64,000 nt of DNA from Pseudomonas putida (GTDB lineage Bacteria; Pseudomonadota; Gammaproteobacteria; Pseudomonadales; Pseudomonadaceae): assembly GCF_001976065.1 (NCBI RefSeq), contig NZ_MNAH01000007.1:274556-338555 (forward strand), written 5' to 3'. Positions 6,876 to 15,218 of this stretch are shown piece after piece. Position 1 is the first letter of the stretch. Each line of letters opens with the position of its first letter. Below the pieces are notes generated by a model. The model was given only the letters and a program-made list of their open reading frames with translations. It searched no databases and was not told the DNA's origin. Made by a program: the position numbers and the translations under genes.

Positions 6876-8087
6876 TCAGCGGCTGGCGAGAAGTGGCGAG
6901 CTGTCGTTCAAGGCGTGCAGCTTGAAGCTGCGCGCATAACCGGCCGGGTCCAAACCGTCCCAGACCTTGCCGTCAATCAACTGGCTGCTGCGCATCTCAT
7001 TGCGTGGGGCGGCGACACCGACGGCGCTGGCGGCTTCACGGTATAAGTCTAGTTGTTGCACCTGGCGGGCTACGGCAAGGTAATCGGGGTCGTCGCGCAG
7101 CAGGCCCCAGCGACGAAACTGGGTCATGAACCACATGCCATCGGACAGGTAGGGCAGGTTGATCGCGCCCTCTCCATGGAAGCGCAGCGCGTGCGCATCT
7201 TGCCATTGGTTGCCCAGGCCGTCGTCGTAGTTACCCAGCAGCCTCGGTTCAATGCACGCCAGCGGCGCATCGAGGTACTGCGGCGCGCTGAGCAATTGCG
7301 CGGTACTGCGGCGATTCTCGGTGCTGTCGTCAATGAAGCGGCTGGCTTCGAGGATGGCCATCACCAGCGCCCGGGCGGTGTTGGGGTATTGCTCGACGAA
7401 GGCGCGCGTACAGCCGAGGACTTTTTCCGGGTGATCGGGCCAGATGGACTGGGACGTGGCCATCGTAAACCCGAGGTTCTGCTTCACCGCACTGTCCGCC
7501 CAGGGCTCGCCGACGCAGAAGCCGTCGATGCGCCCGGCTTGCAGGTGCGCGACCATTTGCGGTGGCGGCACCACCACGCTGTCGACGTCGTGCAACGGAT
7601 GAATGCCCTGGCTGGCCAGCCAGTAATAAAGCCACATGGCATGGGTGCCGGTCGGAAAGGTCTGGGCGAAGGTCAGTTTTGGGCGACTTTGGTGCACGTG
7701 ACGGTCCAGTGCTTCAGGACTGGTCACGCCAGCGGCCTGCAAGCCGTGGGAGAGATTGATGCTCTGGCCGTTCTGGTTCAGGCCCATGAGCACCGCCATA
7801 GGGGTGGAGGCCACGCCGCCAATGCCCAGGTGTACCGCATAGATCAGGCCGTAGAGGCTGTGGGCGGCATCGAGTTCACCGCTGACCAGTTTGTCCCGCA
7901 GGTTGGCCCAGGACGATTGGCGCTTGAGGTTCAAGGTCAGTCCGTAGGGCTGGGCGAAGCCCTGGGTGGCGGCGACCACGACCGAAGCGCAGTCGCTCAG
8001 GGCCATGAAGCCGAGGTTGATTTCGGTCTTTTCCGGGGCATCGCTGCCATTGACCCAGGCCAGGGGGCCGGTTGAGGGTTCGTTCAT
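6876..8087 (-). CDS. nasS: Nitrate sensor NasS (NrtA-like, cytoplasmic)
   Basis: A 403-residue member of the NrtA/NasS nitrate-binding fold. It has no signal peptide (N-terminus MNEPSTGPLAWVNGSDAPEK), in keeping with a cytoplasmic sensor rather than a periplasmic carrier. Typical segments are KTEINLGFMALSDCASVVVA, LSVGELDAAHSLYGL-like LVSGELDAAHS, and IDGFCVGEPWADSAV. NasS binds nitrate and then releases NasT. The ATG at 8087 lies just after a leader terminator, and a longer frame upstream runs through that terminator and is not credible. It forms an operon with nasT. Confidence 0.93.
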   Translation of the reverse strand: MNEPSTGPLAWVNGSDAPEKTEINLGFMALSDCASVVVAATQGFAQPYGLTLNLKRQSSWANLRDKLVSGELDAAHSLYGLIYAVHLGIGGVASTPMAVLMGLNQNGQSINLSHGLQAAGVTSPEALDRHVHQSRPKLTFAQTFPTGTHAMWLYYWLASQGIHPLHDVDSVVVPPPQMVAHLQAGRIDGFCVGEPWADSAVKQNLGFTMATSQSIWPDHPEKVLGCTRAFVEQYPNTARALVMAILEASRFIDDSTENRRSTAQLLSAPQYLDAPLACIEPRLLGNYDDGLGNQWQDAHALRFHGEGAINLPYLSDGMWFMTQFRRWGLLRDDPDYLAVARQVQQLDLYREAASAVGVAAPRNEMRSSQLIDGKVWDGLDPAGYARSFKLHALNDSSPLLASR

Positions 8088-8103
8088 CGATTTCGCACCT
8101 TCC

Positions 8104-8153
8104 AAAAAAAAACGTCGTCCCGGATCCCTTATGAGCAGGGCCGGCTGACGACG
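8104..8153 (-). terminator. Leader terminator (attenuator) of nasS-nasT
   Basis: On the minus strand a perfect 7-bp stem CGTCGTC/GACGACG (8147-8153 and 8113-8119) is followed by nine T residues, 16 bp before the nasS start codon. Being in front of the gene it cannot be a 3' end for nasS, and it faces nasS rather than the divergent pyrD. Its 5' arm overlaps the 3' arm of the small hairpin at 8150-8161. Confidence 0.85.
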
Positions 8154-8190
8154 CCATTGTCCTGACACGCATTCCGCCGTTGGCCTGCGT
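8150..8190 (-). promoter_or_regulatory. Candidate ANTAR (NasT) target in the nasS-nasT leader
   Basis: P1 (8167-8190) has an outer 5-bp stem ACGCA/TGCGT, a GG/AA internal mismatch and an inner CC/GG closing the hexaloop AACGGC, the same loop as in the nasA leader. P2 (8150-8161) has a short GAC/GTC stem closing AATGGC. Both loops have A1 and G4. The loops are 17 nt apart (18 nt in the nasA leader), and P2 overlaps the following terminator. The stems are weaker than those of the nasA leader, so confidence is lower. Confidence 0.7.
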
Positions 8191-8205
8191 GCTGATGCCT
8201 GTGCT

Positions 8206-8224
8206 GGTGCAAGGCATATGCCAG
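8206..8224 (-). promoter_or_regulatory. Sigma-54 type -24/-12 promoter of nasS-nasT
   Basis: The minus strand reads CTGGCATATGCCTTGCACC: TGGCA at -24 and a perfect TTGC at -12, with exactly 10 nt between GG and GC. The predicted start near 8196 places the first leader hairpin about six bases into the transcript, the same layout as before the transporter gene. Confidence 0.7.
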
Positions 8225-8317
8225 CGCCCGCTGATTTTGTCGCGCGCCTCGCTTGCGACCCCGATGCGCGGGTATAATCGCCGCCTCATTTCGCCGCCAA
8301 TCGAGTCAAGCCCGCCC

Positions 8318-9337
8318 ATGTACACCCTGGCCCGTCAGCTGTTGTTCAAACTTTCCCCGGAAACCTCTCACGATCTGTCCCTGGACTTGATCGGTGCGGG
8401 CGGACGCCTGGGGCTCAACGGTTTGCTGTGCAAGGCCCCGGCAAGACTGCCGGTGAATGTCATGGGCCTGGAGTTCCCGAACCCGGTGGGCCTGGCCGCC
8501 GGCCTGGACAAGAATGGCGCCGCCATCGACGGCTTTGCGCAACTGGGTTTTGGTTTTGTCGAAATCGGCACCATTACCCCGCGCCCGCAACCGGGCAATC
8601 CGAAGCCGCGCCTGTTCCGTCTGCCGGAGGCCGAGGCGATCATCAACCGCATGGGCTTCAACAACCTGGGCGTCGATCACCTGCTGGCCCGCGTGGCAGC
8701 GGCCAAGTACAAGGGCGTGCTGGGCATCAATATCGGCAAGAACTTCGACACCCCGGTCGAGCGCGCGGTCGACGACTACCTGATCTGCCTGGACAAGGTC
8801 TACGCCCATGCCAGCTATGTGACGGTCAACGTCAGCTCGCCCAATACCCCGGGCCTGCGCAGCCTGCAGTTCGGTGACTCGCTCAAGCAACTGCTGGCGG
8901 ACCTCGCCACGCGTCGGGCCGAGCTGGCGCTGCGCCACGGCAGGCACGTGCCGCTGGCGATCAAGATTGCGCCGGACATGACCGACGAAGAAACCGCTCA
9001 GGTTGCACAGGCGTTGATCGAAACCGGAATGGACGCGGTCATCGCCACCAATACCACCCTGAGCCGCGTGGGCGTGGAAGGCATGGAGCATGGTGACGAG
9101 GCGGGTGGTCTGTCCGGTGCACCGGTGCGTGACAAGAGCACCCACACCGTGAAGGTTCTGGCTTCGGAGCTGGGTGGCCGCTTGCCGATCATCGCAGCGG
9201 GTGGCATCACCGAAGGCAAACACGCCGCCGAGAAGATCAACGCCGGTGCAAGCCTGGTGCAGATCTACTCCGGCTTTATCTACAAGGGCCCGGCGCTCAT
9301 CCGCGAGTCGGTTGACGCCATCGCTGCCCTGCGCTGA
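8318..9337 (+). CDS. pyrD: Dihydroorotate dehydrogenase (quinone), class 2
   Basis: A 339-residue membrane-associated flavoenzyme of pyrimidine synthesis that oxidises dihydroorotate to orotate with quinone. The N-terminal amphipathic extension MYTLARQLLFKLSPETSHD is the class 2 mark. FMN/substrate motifs are GLAAGLDKNG, FGFVEIGTITPRPQPGNP, NRMGFNN, VNVSSPNTPGLR (catalytic Ser region) and AAGGITEGKHA. The ATG at 8318 gives the usual length, and the frame extends upstream only over the divergent nasS promoter. A REP palindrome and the rmf terminator follow. Confidence 0.97.
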   Translation: MYTLARQLLFKLSPETSHDLSLDLIGAGGRLGLNGLLCKAPARLPVNVMGLEFPNPVGLAAGLDKNGAAIDGFAQLGFGFVEIGTITPRPQPGNPKPRLFRLPEAEAIINRMGFNNLGVDHLLARVAAAKYKGVLGINIGKNFDTPVERAVDDYLICLDKVYAHASYVTVNVSSPNTPGLRSLQFGDSLKQLLADLATRRAELALRHGRHVPLAIKIAPDMTDEETAQVAQALIETGMDAVIATNTTLSRVGVEGMEHGDEAGGLSGAPVRDKSTHTVKVLASELGGRLPIIAAGGITEGKHAAEKINAGASLVQIYSGFIYKGPALIRESVDAIAALR

Positions 9338-9341
9338 TCCC

Positions 9342-9412
9342 TGTAAGAGCCGGCTTGCCGGCGATGACGATCTCAAGGACGCCATCGCCAGCAAGCCGGG
9401 TCTCGAATTACA
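9342..9412. repeat. Degenerate REP palindrome, TGTAGGAGC..GGCTTGCC family
   Basis: It begins TGTAAGAGCCGGCTTGCCGG and returns with GCAAGCCGGGTCTCGAATTACA. The second arm has diverged. It sits directly after pyrD. Confidence 0.75.
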
Positions 9413-9417
9413 GGCAT

Positions 9418-9445
9418 AAAAAAGGGCCCCTTTAAAGGAGCCCCT
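9418..9445 (-). terminator. rmf intrinsic terminator
   Basis: On the minus strand GGGGCTCCTTT pairs with AAAGGGGCCC and is followed by six T residues. It lies about 80 bp beyond the rmf stop codon and could also act on the pyrD transcript, since an A-run is not required there. Confidence 0.75.
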
Positions 9446-9528
9446 GGGCCGTAGCCCGCCGTCCGGATGGGACGTGCGTGGTTAATTCGCTACATAATCA
9501 GATTGTGTGTCGGAGTGTCTGCCCTGTG

Positions 9529-9744
9529 TTAGCCGACGGCGTGAAGTTCGTTGAGTCTGTGGATTCCCGCAGTGCCGGTCATACCGTCCCAGTTGTCGCC
9601 GCGTCCTTCTCGCCAGCCGTTAATCCAGGCTTGGCGTACCGACGGTAGAGTAAATGGGCAAAGCTCACGGGATTTACCACCAACGCCATATTGATATCCG
9701 CGCAAAAATGCTCTTTCCAACGGATCACGCTTAAGTCTTCTCAT
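9529..9744 (-). CDS. rmf: Ribosome modulation factor
   Basis: A 71-residue basic protein with the RMF signature: MRRLKRDPLERAFLRGYQYG, then SRELCPF and VRQAWINGWREGRGD. RMF dimerises 70S ribosomes into inactive 100S particles in stationary phase. The ATG at 9744 has GAGGG upstream. The gene neighbours pyrD and rlmKL, as in other pseudomonads. Its leader contains several hairpins. Confidence 0.97.
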   Translation of the reverse strand: MRRLKRDPLERAFLRGYQYGVGGKSRELCPFTLPSVRQAWINGWREGRGDNWDGMTGTAGIHRLNELHAVG

Positions 9745-10273
9745 AGGGTGTTGCCCTCACTTGTTGACTGTATTTATCGCGTCGACCTCAATCGAGGTCT
9801 GGCAGAAAAAACTCTGCCGTTGGGGGCTCGTTGCCGGCGTGACGAGCCAAGGTGTTGACGTCATTGCGGCGCCAACCTGTGTTGAGTTCTAACCAATGCG
9901 TCACATCGAGGGAATGATCGTTTTGTCATAAGGACGTAACCGTTAAGGTGGTATGGCACTAAGTAACATGATGTTTGTGGCGTCTTTATTGATCAAACCC
10001 CGGTATGATCGGCCCTGCGTTGGATGATCAGGTTAATCCTTTGCTGAGAATGCCTCCCGTTGCCGGGACGGACTATTCGACGAAGGGTCGACTTATGTCA
10101 TTTTGTTGCATCAACTTTTTTATCTGTCCTTGCATCTAAGCTCATTTAACCCGGGCAGCAAGGGTGGAACGGCACACCTTCGTGCCACGCGGGCGCTCTT
10201 CGAGAAAAGCGCCTGATTGAAAACCGGTCCGGCAATGCGTTGCCGGTCCACTCAGCAAAGGCTCCGAATTCTC
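9745..10273. promoter_or_regulatory. Divergent rmf/rlmKL intergenic region with three consecutive hairpins
   Basis: No credible gene is seen in these 529 bp. Next to rmf lie three perfect short inverted repeats in a row: GACCTC/GAGGTC with a 4-nt loop (9784-9799), GGCAGA/TCTGCC with a 6-nt A-rich loop (9801-9818), and GGCTCGT/ACGAGCC with a 10-nt loop (9825-9848). If the rmf promoter is upstream of 9850, all three are in the rmf 5' UTR. The rest (9850-10273) must hold both promoters, but I could not pick -35/-10 pairs with confidence. Confidence 0.6.
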
Positions 10274-12544
10274 ATGTCCGATCGTTTCGAACTCTTCCTC
10301 ACTTGCCCTAAAGGCCTTGAAGGCCTGCTCATCGAGGAAGCCGTCGGGCTTGGCCTTGAGGAAGCGCGTGAGCACACGTCTGCCGTGCGTGGCATGGCCA
10401 CCATGGAAACCGCTTACCGTCTGTGCCTGTGGTCGCGCCTGGCCAACCGGGTACTGCTGGTACTCAAGCGTTTCCCGATGAAAGACGCCGAAGACCTGTA
10501 CCACGGCGTGCTGGACATCGAGTGGCAAGACCATATGCTCAATGACGGCACCCTGGCCGTCGAATTCAGCGGTCACGGCTCAGGCATCGACAACACCCAC
10601 TTCGGCGCCTTGAAGGTCAAGGACGCCATCGTCGACAAACTGCGCACCCCGCAGGGCGATCGTCCGTCCATCGACAAGCTCAACCCGGACCTGCGCATCC
10701 ATCTGCGCCTGGATCGCGGTGAAGCGATCCTTTCGCTCGACCTGTCCGGCCATAGCCTGCACCAGCGCGGCTATCGCCTGCAGCAAGGTGCGGCACCGCT
10801 GAAGGAAAACCTGGCAGCGGCGATCCTGATCCGTTCCGGCTGGCCGCGTATTGCAGCGGAAGGTGGCGCCCTGGCTGACCCGATGTGCGGGGTGGGCACC
10901 TTTCTGGTCGAAGCGGCGATGATCGCTGCCGACATCGCGCCGAACCTGCGCCGCGAGCAATGGGGTTTCACCGCCTGGCTCGGCCATGTGCCGGCGTTGT
11001 GGAAAAAACTCCATGAAGAAGCCAGTGAACGTGCGGCGGCCGGCCTGGCCAAGCCACCGTTGTGGATTCGCGGTTACGAAGCCGATCCGCGCCTGATCCA
11101 GCCGGGTCGCAACAACGTCGAACGTGCCGGCCTGAGCGAGTGGATCAAGATCTATCAAGGCGAAGTCGCGACCTTCGAGCCGCGTCCGGACCAGAACCAG
11201 AAAGGCCTGGTGATCTGCAACCCACCGTACGGCGAGCGCCTGGGCGACGAGGCGAGCTTGCTCTACCTCTACCAGAACCTCGGTGAACGCCTGCGTCAGG
11301 CCTGCCTCAACTGGGAAGCCGCAGTGTTTACCGGCGCTCCGGACCTGGGCAAGCGCATGGGTATCCGCAGCCACAAACAGTATTCGTTCTGGAACGGCGC
11401 CTTGCCGTGCAAGCTGTTGCTGATCAAGGTGTTGCCGGATCAATTCGTCACCGGCGAACGGCGTACTCCGGAACAGCGTCAGGCCGAGCGTGAACAGGCG
11501 GCCTACGATCAGGCGCCGAGTGAGCCGCAAGAGCGCCAGTACAACAAGAACGGCAACCCGATCAAACCGACGCCGGCCCCGGCGCCAGTGATCGAGCAGC
11601 CACGCCTGAGCGAAGGCGGGCAGATGTTTGCCAACCGCCTGCAGAAAAACCTCAAGGCGCTGGGCAAGTGGGTCAAGCGTGAAGGCATCGACTGCTATCG
11701 CGTCTACGATGCCGACATGCCGGAATACTCCATGGCCATCGACCTGTACCACGACTGGGTCCACGTCCAGGAATACGCCGCACCGAAATCCATTGATCCG
11801 GAGAAGGCCTCGGCGCGCATGTTCGACGCCCTGGCGGCGATCCCCCAGGCCCTGAACGTCGACAAGAGCCGCGTGGTGGTCAAGCGCCGCGAGCGTCAGA
11901 GCGGTACTAAACAGTACGAACGCCAGGCAGCCCAAGGCAAGTTCGTCGAGGTCAACGAAGGCGGGGTGAAGCTGCTGGTCAACCTCACCGATTACCTCGA
12001 TACCGGGTTGTTCCTCGACCACCGGCCGATGCGCATGCGTATCCAGAAAGAGGCCGAGGGCAAGCGTTTCCTCAATCTGTACTGCTACACCGCCACCGCC
12101 AGTGTCCATGCGGCCAAGGGCGGCGCGCGCAGTACCACCAGCGTCGACCTGTCGAAAACCTACCTGGACTGGGCGCGTCGCAACCTGTCGCTGAACGGTT
12201 TCTCCGACAAGAACCGCCTGGAGCAGAGTGATGTGATGGTTTGGCTGGAAGCCTGTCGTGAAGAGTACGACCTGATTTTCATCGACCCGCCGACCTTCTC
12301 CAACTCCAAGCGCATGGAAGGGATCTTCGACGTGCAACGTGACCAGGTGCAACTGATCGACCTGGCCATGGCGCGCCTGGCACCGGGCGGGGTGTTGTAC
12401 TTCTCCAACAACTTCCGCAAGTTCGAGCTCGAGCCCAACCTGAGCGAGCGCTACGCGATCGAAGAGATCACCGCCCAGACCATCGATGCGGACTTTTCCC
12501 GTAACGCCAAGATCCATCGCGCGTGGAAAATCACTGCTCGCTGA
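10274..12544 (+). CDS. rlmKL: Bifunctional 23S rRNA methyltransferase RlmKL (m2G2445 / m7G2069)
   Basis: A 756-residue fusion of two SAM-dependent rRNA methyltransferases. The N-terminal part has a THUMP domain and the RlmL methylase (ADPMCGVGTFLVEA, VICNPPYGERLGDE, residues about 195-320). The C-terminal part is RlmK (FLNLYCYTATASVHAAKGGA, LIFIDPPTFSNSKRMEG). The fusion is normal in gammaproteobacteria. The ATG at 10274 (MSDRFELFLTCPKG) gives the family N-terminus. A linker rich in Pro/Gln/Glu (about 400-460) separates the halves. Confidence 0.97.
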   Translation: MSDRFELFLTCPKGLEGLLIEEAVGLGLEEAREHTSAVRGMATMETAYRLCLWSRLANRVLLVLKRFPMKDAEDLYHGVLDIEWQDHMLNDGTLAVEFSGHGSGIDNTHFGALKVKDAIVDKLRTPQGDRPSIDKLNPDLRIHLRLDRGEAILSLDLSGHSLHQRGYRLQQGAAPLKENLAAAILIRSGWPRIAAEGGALADPMCGVGTFLVEAAMIAADIAPNLRREQWGFTAWLGHVPALWKKLHEEASERAAAGLAKPPLWIRGYEADPRLIQPGRNNVERAGLSEWIKIYQGEVATFEPRPDQNQKGLVICNPPYGERLGDEASLLYLYQNLGERLRQACLNWEAAVFTGAPDLGKRMGIRSHKQYSFWNGALPCKLLLIKVLPDQFVTGERRTPEQRQAEREQAAYDQAPSEPQERQYNKNGNPIKPTPAPAPVIEQPRLSEGGQMFANRLQKNLKALGKWVKREGIDCYRVYDADMPEYSMAIDLYHDWVHVQEYAAPKSIDPEKASARMFDALAAIPQALNVDKSRVVVKRRERQSGTKQYERQAAQGKFVEVNEGGVKLLVNLTDYLDTGLFLDHRPMRMRIQKEAEGKRFLNLYCYTATASVHAAKGGARSTTSVDLSKTYLDWARRNLSLNGFSDKNRLEQSDVMVWLEACREEYDLIFIDPPTFSNSKRMEGIFDVQRDQVQLIDLAMARLAPGGVLYFSNNFRKFELEPNLSERYAIEEITAQTIDADFSRNAKIHRAWKITAR

Positions 12545-12566
12545 ATGATCCACGGGTCTGGCCCAC

Positions 12567-12665
12567 TGTAGGAGCGAGCTTGCTCGCGATGAACCTGAGA
12601 GCGCCGCGGGGCGTCAGGTTTTCAGCGTTATCGTTGACGACCATCGCGAGCAGGCTCGCTCCTAC
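12567..12665. repeat. BIME with two inverted REP copies after rlmKL
   Basis: TGTAGGAGCGAGCTTGCTCG at the left and the reverse-complementary CGCGAGCAGGCTCGCTCCTA at the right, with about 55 bp between. It separates rlmKL from the next gene. Confidence 0.88.
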
Positions 12666-12750
12666 GGTACTGGTCAAATTAGTGGCTAATAGCTATAACT
12701 CAACTCATGGCCAATGGGCTTTCCCGCACATGGCGTTCTGAGTTGCGTCT

Positions 12751-15150
12751 ATGTCGTTGCACGCCGTGCGCCCCAAGATCCTGGGTTTTTTCAGAGAAGA
12801 TGTCTCGGCCGGGCTGATCGCGCTCATGGTCTTGCTCGTCGGCGGGATTCTCACGGCGATGCTCGCCTGGTCGACGCTTAACCTGTTTCACCATCAATTG
12901 CGGCAACGCTTCCAGTTGCTGGCCAGCGAACGCTACAGCCGTATCGAAGAACGTTTCCAGGATCAGGAGCAGCGCCTCGATGGCCTGCGTCGGTTCTTTG
13001 CCAACTCCGATGCGGTCTCCCGCGCGGAATTCGACGGCTACACCCAACCCCTGTTGCACCGGACCCAGGCGTACTCGTTCGCCGAACGGGTCACCCGAGA
13101 CCAGCGGCCAGCGTTCGAGCGTCGGGCGCGCGAGGAGGGCCTGGATGAGTTCACTCTGCGCGAACTGAGTGCCGATGGGCAGCTGCGATTGGCCGGTGAG
13201 CGGGATGAGTACGTGGCGGTGCTGTACAGCCAGACTCAAAGCAACCTCGGCGCGCCGCTGGGCTATGACTTGCTGGCCCAGCCGTTGCGCCGCGCCGCGC
13301 TGGAGCGGGCCGATCAACGCCGGGGCATGGCCGTGTCGCAACCGATGCACCTGGTCAATATCGAGCCGGCTTATGCGCGAGGCGTACTCTTGGTGGCCCC
13401 GGTCATGCTGCGCAGTGGCGCCGCCGACGCCACGAGCAAACCGTTCGGTTATGTGATGGCGGTGATCAGCATGCGTCAGTTGCTGGCGGACGGGTTGCCG
13501 GAGGCGGGGCGTGATTATCTCTCGGTGCGCATTCTCGACCTGTCCGTCGATGAGCAGCATGAGGTGCTGTTTCAGTCGCCCAACCCGGCGGCGGCCAGCG
13601 ACTTGTCTGCGACGCGCCTGTTACGCCTGGCCGATCACGATTATCAGGTCGACATCCAGCCCAGCGAGGCTTTCCTCAAGGCCAATCACTCTTCAGTGAC
13701 CACGCTGGTCGTGCTCGGAGGCCTGCTCAGCGTGTTGCTCAGCGCCTTGCTCTATGTACTGGTCAGTCAGCGGCAACGGGCGCTGAAAATGGTCGAGCAA
13801 AGGACCGAGGAACTGCGCGCCCGCGAGCAGGAGCTGCGCGGCACCCATGGCCAGTTGCGCGGGGTGCTGGATGCCGCGACCCAGGTTGCCATCATCGCCA
13901 CGGACCTGCGCGGGGTTATCAGCACCTTCAATGCCGGCGCTGAACAGATGCTCGGTTATACCGTCGCCGAAGTGGTAGGGCGTATGACCCTGGAAAACCT
14001 GCACTTGCCCCGGGAGCTCGCGATACGCTCGGCAGAACTGAGCGCGCGTTACGGCAAGCCGGTACCGACTTGCCATGCGATGCTGGTCGAGGGGCGTGTG
14101 GAGGGCGGCCATGAGGGGCGGGAGTGGACGCTGGTGCGGTGCGATGGCAGGCATCTGATCGTCAACATGCTGGCGACTCCTGTCTTCGATGAGCAGGGCC
14201 TGTGGGTTGGGCACCTGGCGATCTGCATCGACATCACCGAACGCAAGCGTGTGCATGAGGCCCTGGCTGCACGGGACCTGTTGCTGAAGAAGCTCAGTGC
14301 CCATGTGCCCGGAGGGATCTACCAGTTCAAGATGGAGTTCGACGGGCGTTTCAGCGTGATCTACGCCAGCGACGGCATCCGCGAGATCTATGAGCTGGAG
14401 CCCGATGTGTTGCTGCTCAACGCCGAAGCGATCTTCACGCGGATTCATCCTCAGGATACTACGCGCGTGCGTGCCTCTATCCGGGCCTCGGCCGAAACCC
14501 TCAGCCATTGGCGCGAGGAATACCGCGTGCAATTGCCCCAGCGCGGTCTGCGCTGGGTCCGCGGTGAGGCGACCCCGGAAGAACTGCCTGGCGGTGGCGT
14601 ACTCTGGCATGGCTATATCTCGGACATTACCGACACCAAGCGCGTGGAAGAAGAACTGCGCGCGCTGTCGGTCACCGACTCCCTGACCGGTATTCACAAC
14701 CGCCGGTATTTCCAGGAGCGCCTGACCACCGAGATGGCCCGGGTGGAACGGGGTGGTGGCGACCTGTCGGTGATCATGCTCGACATCGACCACTTCAAGC
14801 GCATCAACGACCAGTACGGCCATGCCGTGGGTGATCGGGTGTTGCAGGCCGTGTGCGAACGCGTTGGCCATCGGCTGCGGCGCACGGATGTGTTCTGCCG
14901 CCTGGGCGGTGAGGAGTTCATGGTCCTTTGCCCGGACATCGGTGGCGAGCAGGCTCATCTGCTGGCGCTGGAGCTGTGGCAAAGCCTGCGCAGCGCGCCG
15001 ATCGATGAAGTGGGTGTCGTTACAGCCAGTTTCGGTATTGCCAGCTGGCGCGATGGCGAGGGCGCTGATGCGCTGTTGTTGCGGGCGGACTCGGGGGTAT
15101 ATGTGGCGAAGCAGGAGGGGCGGGATCGGGTGCAGGGGGAGATGAACTGA
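12751..15150 (+). CDS. Membrane diguanylate cyclase, CHASE-PAS-PAS-GGDEF
   Basis: A 799-residue protein. TM1 is at about residues 20-42 (GLIALMVLLVGGILTAMLAW), followed by a periplasmic CHASE-type sensor (about 60-290), TM2 at about 312-335 (TTLVVLGGLLSVLLSALLYV), a short coiled coil, a PAS domain (about 370-500), a second PAS/PAC region (about 510-635) and a GGDEF domain (about 640-799). The active-site motif is GGEEF at 719-723, and an inhibitory I-site RxxD lies five residues before it (710-713). Active c-di-GMP synthesis with product inhibition is therefore expected. The signal sensed is unknown. No phosphodiesterase (EAL) domain is present. Confidence 0.93.
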   Translation: MSLHAVRPKILGFFREDVSAGLIALMVLLVGGILTAMLAWSTLNLFHHQLRQRFQLLASERYSRIEERFQDQEQRLDGLRRFFANSDAVSRAEFDGYTQPLLHRTQAYSFAERVTRDQRPAFERRAREEGLDEFTLRELSADGQLRLAGERDEYVAVLYSQTQSNLGAPLGYDLLAQPLRRAALERADQRRGMAVSQPMHLVNIEPAYARGVLLVAPVMLRSGAADATSKPFGYVMAVISMRQLLADGLPEAGRDYLSVRILDLSVDEQHEVLFQSPNPAAASDLSATRLLRLADHDYQVDIQPSEAFLKANHSSVTTLVVLGGLLSVLLSALLYVLVSQRQRALKMVEQRTEELRAREQELRGTHGQLRGVLDAATQVAIIATDLRGVISTFNAGAEQMLGYTVAEVVGRMTLENLHLPRELAIRSAELSARYGKPVPTCHAMLVEGRVEGGHEGREWTLVRCDGRHLIVNMLATPVFDEQGLWVGHLAICIDITERKRVHEALAARDLLLKKLSAHVPGGIYQFKMEFDGRFSVIYASDGIREIYELEPDVLLLNAEAIFTRIHPQDTTRVRASIRASAETLSHWREEYRVQLPQRGLRWVRGEATPEELPGGGVLWHGYISDITDTKRVEEELRALSVTDSLTGIHNRRYFQERLTTEMARVERGGGDLSVIMLDIDHFKRINDQYGHAVGDRVLQAVCERVGHRLRRTDVFCRLGGEEFMVLCPDIGGEQAHLLALELWQSLRSAPIDEVGVVTASFGIASWRDGEGADALLLRADSGVYVAKQEGRDRVQGEMN

Positions 15151-15168
15151 TCCGGCCCACACACGATC

Positions 15169-15196
15169 TGTAGGAGCCCGCAAGCCGGCTCCTACA
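15169..15196. repeat. Single REP hairpin between diguanylate cyclase gene and dacB
   Basis: A compact palindrome starting TGTAGGAGCCCGC and ending CCGGCTCCTACA. It lies between two convergent genes and may act as their shared transcript end, although no T-run follows. Confidence 0.8.
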
Positions 15197-15218
15197 AAGA
15201 TCGTTTTGTGTACGCCTG

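Noticed and set aside
10060..10140. T-rich stretch before rlmKL considered as an RNA gene or terminator
   Set aside because: No stable stem precedes the T-runs, and I could not find a promoter-terminator pair.
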